Assembly: GCA_023242925.1 (NCBI GenBank)
Contig: CP096134.1
Span: 620,001-684,000 of the forward strand
DNA: 64,000 bases
Origin: Hyphomonadaceae bacterium JAD_PAG50586_4
GTDB taxonomy: Bacteria; Pseudomonadota; Alphaproteobacteria; Caulobacterales; Aquidulcibacteraceae
Reading direction: 5' to 3'
The translations under genes and the position numbers were made by a program. The notes beneath the pieces are model-generated. The model was not told the DNA's origin. It saw only the letters and a program-made list of their open reading frames with translations, and made no database searches. This document shows, piece by piece, positions 1 to 7,609 of this stretch. The number at the start of each line of letters is the position of its first letter. The stretch's first letter is position 1.

Positions 1-616
1 CCGCCACACGCGCCGGCGCCTGGGCAGGCCGCACTCTCAACCGCCTTCAAGCCTTCATCATCAAGCGTGCCCGCGCCGTGTGCGCCGATCGCTTCGAACA
101 CTTCTTGAATCGAAATTTCTTTGCCGCCGACAACACCCGGCATGATCGTGCCGCCGTAGAGCACGAGCCCCGGTATATCCATACGCGCCAACGCCATCGC
201 CGCCGCCGGAATGGTCTTGTCGCACCCAACGATGCAGATGACGCCGTCGAGCTGGTGGCCTTCCACCGCAAGCTCGATCGAGATCCGCCACCACTTCGCG
301 TGAGATCAGCGACGCTTTCATACCCGGCGTCCCCATCGAGATGCCGTCCGTCACCATGATCGTGTTGAAGTCGATCGGCACGCCGCCGGCTTCGCGCACG
401 CCATTGCGCACGTGATCGGCCAAGCCCTGCAAATGCATGTTGCACGGCGTCACCGACGACCACGTGTTCACCACCGCGATCATCGGTTTCTTGAAATCAG
501 CATCGCCCATGCCGGCGGCGCGCAAATAAGATCGCGCGGCCGCGCGATTGCCGCCTTGCGTCACGACGGCGCTGCGGCGGTTGGCTGAGCCTGAAGGGGG
601 GAGATTTGTCGGTCAT
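1..616 (-). CDS. ilvD: dihydroxy-acid dehydratase, 5' part (runs off the window)
   Basis: This [Fe-S] enzyme of the IlvD/Edd family dehydrates 2,3-dihydroxy acids to 2-oxo acids in isoleucine, valine and leucine synthesis. Visible motifs in order are TPCNMHL, DGISMGTPGMKASL, SREVVAD/SIELAVEGH, GCDKTIPAAAMA (cluster cysteine), YGGTIMPG and CPGAGACGG, where the window ends. The ATG at 616 gives MTDKSPP, which joins the TQGGNRAAARSY core only if one base is dropped from the G6 run at 596-601 (C6 on the coding strand). A second 1-nt break lies near 283, between VVAD and SIELAV. Both look like sequencing errors because the protein continues perfectly in the shifted frame. The gene sits directly behind a putative attenuator (649-725). 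The 3' two thirds lie outside the window. Confidence 0.93.
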
Positions 617-648
617 CTGGTCCGTTTAGACCCAGGCGCGCCGGCAAC

Positions 649-676
649 AAAAAACCCGCTTCCATCCGGAGCGGGT
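649..676 (-). terminator. Rho-independent terminator between the leader peptide and ilvD
   Basis: Reading the minus strand, acccgctcc-ggat-ggaagcgggt folds into a GC-rich stem with one bulged A and is followed by six T residues. It lies only about 30 nt upstream of the ilvD ATG and after the leader stop codon, so it would terminate transcription of ilvD itself unless it is prevented from forming. Confidence 0.75.
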
Positions 677-725
677 GTTGCTGGAAGGCCTGAGGGGGTT
701 CTTTCAGGTCAAATTCAGCAACACC
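649..725 (-). promoter_or_regulatory. transcription attenuator of ilvD (antiterminator/terminator switch)
   Basis: On the minus strand the leader codons contain ggtgttgctg (716-725), which is perfectly complementary to cagcaacacc (674-683). The second segment overlaps the left arm of the downstream terminator hairpin, so the two stems exclude each other. A ribosome stalled on the Leu/Val/Ile codons just upstream would leave the first pairing free and allow read-through into ilvD. This is the logic of ilv/leu attenuators, and attenuation of ilvBN is known in Caulobacter. The pairing is seen in the sequence; the regulation is inferred. Confidence 0.65.
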
Positions 726-850
726 GCGCCGGCGCGTACGATAAGTACGACGCTGAGCAGAAGAAGTGTGCTGAGGGCTACGATGGCGCGCGGGTCCGCG
801 ACGGCTAGGGCCGCCTTGGTTTGCCCCTTTGTGGGATCTACCGCTCGCAA
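704..850 (-). CDS. putative ilvD leader peptide, rich in Leu/Val/Ile
   Basis: This short frame ends 27 nt before the attenuator stem-loop. Its last 27 residues contain 16 branched-chain residues, including LLLL and VVLIV, then end RAGAVLLNLT-stop. That composition is expected of a regulatory leader read by translating ribosomes and not of a typical enzyme fragment. The proposed start is TTG at 850, because GAGGAG lies seven bases upstream; an in-frame ATG at 943 is the alternative. It could instead encode a small single-span membrane protein, since the same stretch is hydrophobic. The pairing potential of its final codons with the terminator arm argues for attenuation. Confidence 0.6.
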   Translation of the reverse strand: MRAVDPTKGQTKAALAVADPRAIVALSTLLLLSVVLIVRAGAVLLNLT

Positions 851-1026
851 TTTTATGCTCCTCAGGGCGCTGTTTACCTCAAAGTCAGGCTGCGGACAAG
901 GCGTCAGCCGCTTGTTTGAGGCATATACGTGCTTTCGTCGCATGACGTAACGTAGATCACGTTCGGCCAATGGACGAACGCCGAGGCTTGCGCGAGTTTG
1001 GGCCAAAATCAGGGGAGGGCAGCGCT

Positions 1027-1677
1027 GTGACGCTCGCGTTTGACTATTATTTCTCGTTCCGCAGCCCGTATTCGTATCTGGCCGCGCCGCAAGTCGAGGA
1101 AATCGCACGCAAATATGACGTCGCCCCGCGCATGCGCATCGTGCTGCCGATCGCCGTGCGCATTCCGGGCTTCTTCAAGCAAGTGAACCCGCTCTGGCCG
1201 CCTTATCTGCTGCGCGACACGTTCCGCATCTCCCAGATGCACAACATCCCGTACCGCTGGCCCAGGCCCGACCCGATCGTCATGGACATGGGCACGCGCG
1301 AGGTCGCGCCCGATCAGCCCTACATTTATCGCGTCAGCCGCCTCGGTGCGTACGCGCAGCGCAAAGGCGCAGGACTCGCCTTCGCGCGCGCCGCCTCGCA
1401 TGCGATCTGGTCGGGCGAGATCGATAATTGGCACGAAAGCGATCACCTCGCCAACGCGCTCACCAAAGTCGGCCTCGATCCCGCTGAGGCCGAACGCGCG
1501 CTCGTTGAAGAGGTGGATCTGCTCGATGCCGAGATCGCGCAGAACGAAGCCGATCAGCGCAGCGCCGGCCATTGGGGCGTGCCGCTCTTCGTGTTCAACG
1601 ACGAACCCTTCTTCGGCCAAGACCGCCTCGATCATCTGATCTGGCGCATGCAGCAAAACGGATTGAGTGAGCGCTAA
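1027..1677 (+). CDS. DsbA-family oxidoreductase / 2-hydroxychromene-2-carboxylate isomerase-like protein
   Basis: The protein has about 216 residues and begins FDYYFSFRSPYSYLAAPQVEEIA, the thioredoxin-fold start of the DsbA-like HCCA-isomerase family, in which a Ser replaces the redox Cys pair. It ends GVPLFVFNDEPFFGQDRLDHLIW, also typical of the family. Members are glutathione-dependent isomerases acting on aromatic breakdown products. The GTG at 1027 is preferred because GGGAGG precedes it; an in-frame ATG at 970 lacks that signal. The stop codon overlaps the start of the TetR gene (TAATG), so the two are probably co-transcribed. Its position beside the paa genes suggests a part in aromatic catabolism, but the substrate is unknown. 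Confidence 0.75.
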   Translation: MTLAFDYYFSFRSPYSYLAAPQVEEIARKYDVAPRMRIVLPIAVRIPGFFKQVNPLWPPYLLRDTFRISQMHNIPYRWPRPDPIVMDMGTREVAPDQPYIYRVSRLGAYAQRKGAGLAFARAASHAIWSGEIDNWHESDHLANALTKVGLDPAEAERALVEEVDLLDAEIAQNEADQRSAGHWGVPLFVFNDEPFFGQDRLDHLIWRMQQNGLSER

Positions 1678-2273
1678 TGGCCCGCACCCAGGCCCCTGAA
1701 TATGACGAACGCAAACTCGCGATCGTGGAAACCGCCGCTGCACTGTTCGCGCGCGACGGCTTCAATGGCGCGTCGGTCGCCGACATCGCCAAGCGCGGCA
1801 AGATCTCAAAATCGCTGATCTATCACTACTACACCGCGAAAGAGGACATCCTCTACGATGTGATGATCAGCCACGTGCGTGAACTCGAAGCCGCGGCCGA
1901 AGAAATCGCCAGCGACGAAACCTCGGCCGAAACCAAATTGCGCGATCTCACGCATCGCTTCATGGCGCTCTATGTCGGCGCTGCCGATCGCCACAAAGTG
2001 CTGCTCAACGATTTGGACAACGTGCCGAAGAATAAGCGCGCCGAAATCATCTCTGTGCAGCGCGGCCTGATCGAAACCGTACGCCAACTCCTGGTCGAGA
2101 TCGAGCCCGCGCTCTCAAAAAGCCGGGCGCTGCCTTCGCCGCCGCCATGCTCTTTTTGGCGCCATCAATTGGACCCACACCTGGTTCAATCCCGAAGGCG
2201 CGGTGAACGCCGACACAATGGCGGAGCTGGCGGTGGATTTGACGCTGGGTGGCTTGGCGAAAGCGGGGGTTAG
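1677..2273 (+). CDS. TetR-family regulator, candidate regulator of the paa genes
   Basis: The N-terminal 60 residues form the TetR helix-turn-helix (AAALFARDGFNGASVADIAKRG, SKSLIYHYYTAKEDIL). The C-terminal ligand domain is interrupted by frame breaks at an A5 run near 2118 and a T5 run near 2153. In the repaired frame it continues KKPGAAFAAAMLFFGAINWTH and TWFNPEGAVNADTMAELA, a normal TetR tail. The exact last codons are uncertain because a G5 run precedes the stop. Neighbours are the isomerase upstream and the convergent methyltransferase and paa operon. TetR-type PaaR proteins repress paa genes and release DNA on binding phenylacetyl-CoA. I infer the same role here, with the palindrome at 6737-6750 as its likely operator. 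Confidence 0.8.
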   Translation: MARTQAPEYDERKLAIVETAAALFARDGFNGASVADIAKRGKISKSLIYHYYTAKEDILYDVMISHVRELEAAAEEIASDETSAETKLRDLTHRFMALYVGAADRHKVLLNDLDNVPKNKRAEIISVQRGLIETVRQLLVEIEPALSKSRALPSPPPCSFWRHQLDPHLVQSRRRGERRHNGGAGGGFDAGWLGESGG

Positions 2274-2988
2274 TTCTTCACCCACTCCATCACCAAAAAC
2301 CAAGGCGCGCGTACATAATCTTTCGTGCGCTGCGCGGGTGCATCGGGCGTGGGCGCGGGCTCATCGAAATGCGTCAGCGTGAGTCCGTTCTGCAGCAGAA
2401 GTCGTATGTACGTACTCAATGGTCGGTGATGGTTCACAATGCGGATGCCGCTCCATTCAGTCCAGAAGCCGCGCTCGCGCAGATAGTCGTCGACCGGATA
2501 AAATAGGTCTTTTCGCCAAGGACGCCGCGCCTCCAGCCCGTTTCCGCGCCGGCCGTATTGAAGCCGTTGAGATTGGCGATCAGTAGTGCGCCGCCTGGTT
2601 TCAGCACGCGCGACATCTCGGCGATGCTCGCGCTGGCGTCCGCGATGTCGATCAAAGAGAGGTAGGAAACGATGAGATCGAAAGCGTTATCTTCGAAGGG
2701 CAAGCTCTCGCCTCGGGCCTCAACGTATTGACCGGTCGGATCGCGTTGTCGCGCATGTGCGAGCAAGCCCGCCGTTGGATCGACGCCCACCATCTCAACG
2801 CCATGGGCGGCCAACATGCGACAGAATCGACCTTCGCCGCAGCCTACATCGAGCGCGCGATTAGGCGTGCGCGCCAGCGCCAGCGGCAACATCACGGGAT
2901 CAAGCACGTAGCGCCGGCCGAAATCGCCGTGTTCGCTCATATGCGCGACCCAAGCGGACGCGGACTTTTCCCAACCATCTTCGCTCAT
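2270..2988 (-). CDS. class I SAM-dependent methyltransferase
   Basis: The protein has about 239 residues with the Rossmann methyltransferase signature LDVGCGEGRFCRML (motif I), an acidic residue in MVGVDPT, FDLIVSYLSLIDI and LKPGGALLIANLNG. A missing base in the CC run near 2503 breaks the frame after KTYFI; the shifted frame continues VDDYLRERGFWTEWSG and ends APWFLVMEWVKN at 2270. The last four bases overlap the end of the convergent TetR gene. It follows paaE by only 3 nt, so it is probably the last gene of the paa transcript. The substrate is not evident. Ubiquinone/menaquinone-type methyltransferases look similar, but no substrate-specific motif was seen. Confidence 0.75.
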
Positions 2989-2991
2989 AGC

Positions 2992-4068
2992 TTAGATGTC
3001 GTACGTCAACGCCACGCCTTCGGTAAGAGGCGTCGCCTGACAGGTCAGCACGTAGCCATCAGCAATCTCTTGTTCGCTCAGCCCGTAATTCACCTTCATA
3101 CTGACTTCGCCGGCAATCACCTTCGCCCGGCAGGTGGCGCAGACGCCGCCCTTGCAGGCGAATGGCGCAGGCAAACCAGCGGCGCGCACATTGTCCAAAA
3201 TCGAATGCTGTGCGGGATCGAAGCTCACCTGCATGCGCCGACCATTGAGCGTGACGCTCATCTTCAGGCCCGCCGCTTTCTGCTCCAGCGCCCGCGCCGC
3301 CGCCGCTTGCGCTTCCGAGAGCAGCCCGGTGGTGAAGCGTTCGATCAGGATGCGCGATTTCTCGACGCCGCATGCGAGTAGCGCCTCCTCGGCCGCATCC
3401 ATCATCGGCCCAGGTCCGCAGATGAAAAACGCGTCTACATGCGCAGGCTTCACCAATGTCGACAGCAAATCATCGACTTTGGCGCGATCGAGCCGGCCAT
3501 TGAACAAGTCGATTTCCTCCTCCTCGTCCTCGAGGAAGTGAAACACCGAGAGCCGATCGAGATAGCGATCCTTCAGATCAGCGATCTCATCTAGGAACAT
3601 CACGCCGATCGAGTTGCGATTGCCGTAGAAGAGGTTAAAGCGCGAGAGTGGCTCCATCGCCAGCGCCGTCTTCATCAGCGACAGCACCGGCGTAATCCCC
3701 GAACCGCCCGCAAAGCCCACATATTCGCGCCGCGCATCCGCGTCGAAATTCCAGCAGAACGAGCCATGCGGCGCCATCACGTCGAGCTCGTCACCGGGCT
3801 TCAGGGCGTCGTTCACCCAGCTCGAAAACGCGCCGCCCGCGATCTTCTTCACGCCGATCTTCAGCAGACCTTCGCTGGGCGCAACACATACTGAATAATT
3901 CCGCCGCACCTCTTCGCCGCCAATCTCGCGCCGAAACGTGAGGTGTTGCCCCGCCTTGAACGCAAACGTCTCGCGCAGCCCTTCCGGCAACTCAAACCGC
4001 ACCGAAACCGCATCCGGCGTCTCGCGCTTCACCTCAGCAACGCGCAAGCGATGGAATTCATGAGTCAC
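2992..4068 (-). CDS. paaE: phenylacetyl-CoA epoxidase reductase subunit
   Basis: The protein is an FNR-type oxidoreductase fused to a plant-type [2Fe-2S] ferredoxin. The FAD-binding region has RRNYSVC, the NAD(P)H region has GFAGGSGITPVLSLMKT and ICGPGPMMD, and the C-terminal ferredoxin has CKGGVCATCRAKV with a last Cys in YVLTCQATP. It passes electrons from NADPH to the di-iron PaaA centre for epoxidation of phenylacetyl-CoA. The GTG at 4068 is chosen because GGAGGAGG lies just before it and the protein then starts THEFHRL. That ribosome site is part of a small GC-rich palindrome (CCTCCCCGC...GCGGAGGAGG) in the 56-nt gap after paaD. Confidence 0.95.
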   Translation of the reverse strand: MTHEFHRLRVAEVKRETPDAVSVRFELPEGLRETFAFKAGQHLTFRREIGGEEVRRNYSVCVAPSEGLLKIGVKKIAGGAFSSWVNDALKPGDELDVMAPHGSFCWNFDADARREYVGFAGGSGITPVLSLMKTALAMEPLSRFNLFYGNRNSIGVMFLDEIADLKDRYLDRLSVFHFLEDEEEEIDLFNGRLDRAKVDDLLSTLVKPAHVDAFFICGPGPMMDAAEEALLACGVEKSRILIERFTTGLLSEAQAAAARALEQKAAGLKMSVTLNGRRMQVSFDPAQHSILDNVRAAGLPAPFACKGGVCATCRAKVIAGEVSMKVNYGLSEQEIADGYVLTCQATPLTEGVALTYDI

Positions 4069-4124
4069 AATCCTCCTCCGCGTGCGGGGAGGTGGCGAGC
4101 GATGCGAAACGCAGGGGGCGTGTA

Positions 4125-4649
4125 TCAGTGACATTTGAACCGATCAAAAGGCTCCGCGCACGCCTTACAGCGCCAAAGCGCCTTGCATGGCGTCGAGCCA
4201 AACCGCGAAACCTCTTCCGTGTTGATCGAACCGCAACGCGGACATTCCGCCGCTTGCGCATTCTTCAACGCTGACGCACCCGCGCCCTTCGGCGGCGGCG
4301 CAATCCCGTATGCGCGCAATTTCTCGCGCCCTGCATCGGAAATCCAATCCGTCGACCAAGGCGGCGAAAGCGTGGTCTCAATCGCCACGTCGCCAAATCC
4401 GCCCGCATCTAAGGCTGTGCGGATCATCTGCTCAATCGCATGCGTCGCCGGGCAGCCAGTGTAAGTCGGCGTGATCAGCACGCGTTCCGCGCTGACATCG
4501 CGCACGATGCCCAGATCAACGACGGAAACAGCGGGTATTTCAGGGTCCGGGACGTCAGCGAGAATGGCGCGAATATGGACCGCCGGCGCCTCGCGGGAAT
4601 GCACCACGCTCGCGCGCGAGGGCGCTGGAGGTCCATGAAGCGCGTTCAT
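4125..4649 (-). CDS. paaD: phenylacetate-CoA oxygenase assembly protein
   Basis: The product begins MNALHGPPAP and carries the MIP18/DUF59 fold (ILADVPDPEIPAVSVVDLGIVRDV, TPTYTGCPATHAIE). Its C-terminal zinc-ribbon-like segment has CPRCGS and CKACAEPFDRFKCH, four cysteine positions in two CxxC pairs. PaaD is needed for a functional phenylacetyl-CoA epoxidase and is thought to mature its metal or Fe-S centres. The start ATG at 4649 shares a base with the paaC stop (TGATG), indicating translational coupling. Confidence 0.93.
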   Translation of the reverse strand: MNALHGPPAPSRASVVHSREAPAVHIRAILADVPDPEIPAVSVVDLGIVRDVSAERVLITPTYTGCPATHAIEQMIRTALDAGGFGDVAIETTLSPPWSTDWISDAGREKLRAYGIAPPPKGAGASALKNAQAAECPRCGSINTEEVSRFGSTPCKALWRCKACAEPFDRFKCH

Positions 4650-5410
4650 CACCAATTCGCCCCAGGATAAGCGCGCTGCAAAAACTGCATCGCGCTCAGC
4701 ACATGGCCCAAATGTTCCGAGTGTCGGCCGACGCGCCCGCCAACAATCGGCCGCCGCGCGGCCGGACGCGCCAATGTCGCTTCCGCCAACACCGCATCGA
4801 TGCGCGCATCCCATGCAGCACGCAGCGCCGCTTTATCGACGCCAGCGCCGTTCGCGATCGCCGCGGCATCGACATCGTCCATCACGAACAATTCGTCCGC
4901 AAAGCGCCACATCCAATTGAGCCCAGCGACCATGCGCGTCTTGCTCTCGTCGGTGCCGTCGCCCAAGCGCACGACCCAATCGCTCGCCAAAGTCGCGTGA
5001 TACTTCACTTCCTTCAGCGCCTTGGCTGCGATCGGCGCAAAGCGCTCGTCCTTCACCTGCGCCATCTGCTCGAACAGCAGCGCCTGATAGTTCGAAAACA
5101 GAAATTGCCGCGCGATCGTCTGCGCGAAATCGCCGTTCGGCTGTTCGACCAGCAAGCAGTTTGAGAAATCCATCACGTCGCGATGAAACGCGAGCTTGTC
5201 CGCATCGCGCCCCGCGCCTTCGATCGCGCCGGCAAGCCCAAGAAAATGCGTCGCTTGTCCAATCAGATCGAGCGCGACATTCGAGAGCGAGAGATCGACC
5301 TCAAGTGCCGGCGCATGCCCGCACCATTCACCGAGGCGCTGGCCAAGGATCAGTGAATCATCGCCGAGCCGGGCCGCATAGGCCGCTAGAGGAGGGAGTG
5401 CGCTGTCCAT
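4649..5410 (-). CDS. paaC: phenylacetyl-CoA epoxidase structural subunit
   Basis: The protein has 253 residues and is the inactive ferritin-like partner that supports PaaA in the 1,2-epoxidase. Characteristic stretches are LGDDSLILGQRLGEWCGHAP, ALDLIGQATHFLGLAG, FSNYQALLFEQM, EVKYHATLASDWVVRLGDGT and GRHSEHLGHVLSAMQFLQR. The family length is about 250, so the gene is intact. Its ATG overlaps the end of paaB and its stop overlaps paaD. Confidence 0.95.
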   Translation of the reverse strand: MDSALPPLAAYAARLGDDSLILGQRLGEWCGHAPALEVDLSLSNVALDLIGQATHFLGLAGAIEGAGRDADKLAFHRDVMDFSNCLLVEQPNGDFAQTIARQFLFSNYQALLFEQMAQVKDERFAPIAAKALKEVKYHATLASDWVVRLGDGTDESKTRMVAGLNWMWRFADELFVMDDVDAAAIANGAGVDKAALRAAWDARIDAVLAEATLARPAARRPIVGGRVGRHSEHLGHVLSAMQFLQRAYPGANW

Positions 5411-5701
5411 CAGATGTGCGTGATGCCGTCAGGAATTTTGTAGAAGGTTGGGTGGCGATAGATTTTGTCTTCTGCAGGCGCGAACAACGCCGCCGCATCG
5501 CCCGGATCGGACGCAATAATCTGCGCTGACGGCAACACCCACAAGCTCACGCCCTCCATGCGCCGCGTGTACGTATCGCGCGCATGCTCAAGCGCCATCT
5601 TGCCGTCAGCCGCGTGCACGCTGCCGACATGGCGATGCGAAAGCCCCCTTGCCGCGCACGAACACTTCCCACAACGGCCATTCCTTGCTCGGATCGCTCA
5701 T
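5410..5701 (-). CDS. paaB: phenylacetyl-CoA epoxidase small subunit (frame break)
   Basis: PaaB is the roughly 95-residue bridging subunit of the epoxidase. The gene starts at the ATG at 5701 (MSDPSKEWPLWEVFVRGKG) and continues in another frame with LSHRHVGSVHAADGKMALEHARD and ends EDKIYRHPTFYKIPDGITHI. The break falls in the homopolymer around 5644-5650 (G5 on the coding strand), so a base-count error is the simplest explanation. It is 4 nt from paaA and overlaps paaC. Confidence 0.9.
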
Positions 5702-5705
5702 ATTT

Positions 5706-6701
5706 TCACTCCGCCGCGATCTTCGCATTTGCGCGCTTTTCAGCATGCACACGCGCCGCTTCGCGCACCCACGCGCCATTTTCCCAAGCTTTCACACGCG
5801 CCTGGTTGCGCTCCTTCGCAACCGGGCCCTCGCCGCGCACGACTGCGTAAAACTCTTCCCAATCCACGTCGCCGAAATCGTACGCGCCGCGCGTCTCGTT
5901 CCACTTGAGCGCTGGATCGGGCACGCTCAGACCAATCGCCTCCGCTTGCGGCGCGGTGATATCCACGAACTTCTGACGCAGCTCATCATTCGTATCGCGC
6001 TTGATGCGCCAACGCATGCTTTGCTCGGTGTTCGGCGATTTGTCGTCCGGCGGGCCGAACATCATCAGCGACGGCCACCACCACCGGTCCAGCGCATCTT
6101 GCGCCATACGCTTTTGTGCGTCCGTACCGGCCGCCAGATGCATCATGATCTCGTAGCCCTGGCGCTGGTGGAAGCTCTCTTCCTTGCAGATGCGCACCAT
6201 CGCGCGCGCATACGGGCCGTACGACGTCCGTTGCAACGGCACCTGATTCATGATCGCCGCGCCATCGACCAGCCAACCAATTGCGCCGATGTCTGCCCAG
6301 GTCAGCGTCGGATAATTGAAGATCGTCGAATACTTGGCTTTGCCGCTCAGCAGCGCTTCCGTCATCTCGTCGCGCGACACGCCGAGGGTCTCCGCCGCGC
6401 AATAGAGATAGAGTCCATGACCGGCCTCATCCTGCACCTTCGCCAGCAGGATTGCCTTGCGACGCAAATTCGGCGCGCGCGTGATCCAATTGCCTTCCGG
6501 CAACATGCCGACAATCTCGGAATGCGCGTGCTGCGAAATCTGACGGATCAGCGTTTTACGATACGCTTCCGGCATCCAATCCTTCGGCTCGATGAATTCA
6601 TCCGCCGCGACGCGCGCTTCGAACGCCGCGAGTTTGGCGGGATTTTCCGTAATTGCGGCTTCGGGCTTGGCTTTTTTGCCGCTCAGATCGGTCGTGTACA
6701 T
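5706..6701 (-). CDS. paaA: phenylacetyl-CoA 1,2-epoxidase catalytic subunit
   Basis: This 331-residue di-iron protein inserts one oxygen atom into the ring of phenylacetyl-CoA. Iron ligands lie in the ferritin-like helices: [20 protein letters not shown] (ExxH) and [15 protein letters not shown] (a second ExxH). The family C-terminal region has [17 protein letters not shown] and [23 protein letters not shown]. It is the first gene of the minus-strand paaABCDE run. Divergent to it across about 120 bp is paaG, with a palindromic operator candidate between them. Length and motifs match well-studied PaaA proteins. Confidence 0.97.
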   Translation of the reverse strand: MYTTDLSGKKAKPEAAITENPAKLAAFEARVAADEFIEPKDWMPEAYRKTLIRQISQHAHSEIVGMLPEGNWITRAPNLRRKAILLAKVQDEAGHGLYLYCAAETLGVSRDEMTEALLSGKAKYSTIFNYPTLTWADIGAIGWLVDGAAIMNQVPLQRTSYGPYARAMVRICKEESFHQRQGYEIMMHLAAGTDAQKRMAQDALDRWWWPSLMMFGPPDDKSPNTEQSMRWRIKRDTNDELRQKFVDITAPQAEAIGLSVPDPALKWNETRGAYDFGDVDWEEFYAVVRGEGPVAKERNQARVKAWENGAWVREAARVHAEKRANAKIAAE

Positions 6702-6736
6702 CGGCCAGTCTCCAATTCGACCACTCTAGCAATCGC

Positions 6737-6750
6737 TGACCAATCGGTCA
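6737..6750. promoter_or_regulatory. palindromic operator between paaA and paaG
   Basis: The sequence tgaccaatcggtca is an inverted repeat (TGACC-N4-GGTCA), and a further half-like tcttgaccac follows at 6756. It sits 36 bp upstream of the paaA ATG and 70 bp upstream of paaG, where one TetR dimer could control both directions. It resembles in outline the ACCGACCGGT-type core reported for TetR-type PaaR regulators. I assign it to the TetR protein at 1677 by context. Confidence 0.5.
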
Positions 6751-6819
6751 ACCAATCTTGACCACCCAAACCTTCTGATTTACGCCAGAGGAAGTGACGA
6801 GCTTTGGAGGAAGCGCGCG

Positions 6820-7608
6820 ATGGCCTACGAGACAATTCTTCTCGACATTTCCGACAACATCGCGCGACTCACGCTCAACCGCCCGGATCGGCTCAACAGT
6901 TTCACTGTCCAGATGCATGATGAAGTGCGCCACGCTTTCAATGAGATCACCAAAGCGCACGCGCGCGTCGTCGTGTTAACGGGCGCAGGGCGCGGTTTCT
7001 GCGCGGGGCAGGATTTGTCCGATCGCGCCGTCGCACCAACGGAACACGGTGTCGATCTCGGTGAGTCCCTCGAAGTGCGCTACAATCCGCTCGTTAAACG
7101 CATCGCGACATTGGACGTGCCGGTGATTTGCGCCGTGAACGGCGTCGCCGCGGGCGCCGGCGCCAATATCGCGCTCGCCTGCGATCTCGTGCTCGCCGCG
7201 CGCAGCGCGAAATTCATCCAAAGCTTCGCCAATATCGGATTGATCCCAGATTCAGGCGGCACCTGGACGTTGCCACGCGCTGTCGGTCTCCCGCGCGCGC
7301 TCGGCATGGCTTTGACGGGCGAGCCGGTTACGGCCGAACGCGCCGAAAACTGGGGTATGATTTGGAAATGCGTCGATGACGATAAACTCGCCGACGAAAC
7401 CAATACGCTTGCGACGAAATTGGCGTCGGCGGCTACGAAAGGTCTCGCCTGCGCCAAGAAGCTGATCCGCGAAAGCGCGCTACATCCGTTCGAACACCAA
7501 TTGCTGTTGGAGCGCGACACCCAACGCCGCCTCGGTCACAGCCACGATTACCGCGAAGGCGTCGCGGCCTTCCTCGAAAAGCGCACACCGAATTTTACGG
7601 GACACTGA
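6820..7608 (+). CDS. paaG: ring-1,2-epoxyphenylacetyl-CoA isomerase, enoyl-CoA hydratase family
   Basis: The protein has 262 residues with the crotonase fold: LTLNRPDRLNSFTVQMHDE, TGAGRGFCAGQDLSDR (oxyanion hole), AVNGVAAGAGANIALACDLV and FANIGLIPDSGGTWTLPRAVG. The Asp in IPDSGG and the absence of the usual hydratase Glu pair fit PaaG, which converts the epoxide to an oxepin-CoA. It begins the plus-strand paaG-paaZ pair, one base before paaZ. An ordinary enoyl-CoA hydratase is the alternative, but context and the Asp favour PaaG. Confidence 0.92.
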   Translation: MAYETILLDISDNIARLTLNRPDRLNSFTVQMHDEVRHAFNEITKAHARVVVLTGAGRGFCAGQDLSDRAVAPTEHGVDLGESLEVRYNPLVKRIATLDVPVICAVNGVAAGAGANIALACDLVLAARSAKFIQSFANIGLIPDSGGTWTLPRAVGLPRALGMALTGEPVTAERAENWGMIWKCVDDDKLADETNTLATKLASAATKGLACAKKLIRESALHPFEHQLLLERDTQRRLGHSHDYREGVAAFLEKRTPNFTGH

Positions 7609-7609
7609 A

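Noticed and set aside
5649..6761. A 370-codon plus-strand frame opposite paaA
   Set aside because: Arg/His-rich with no family resemblance; paaA is certain.
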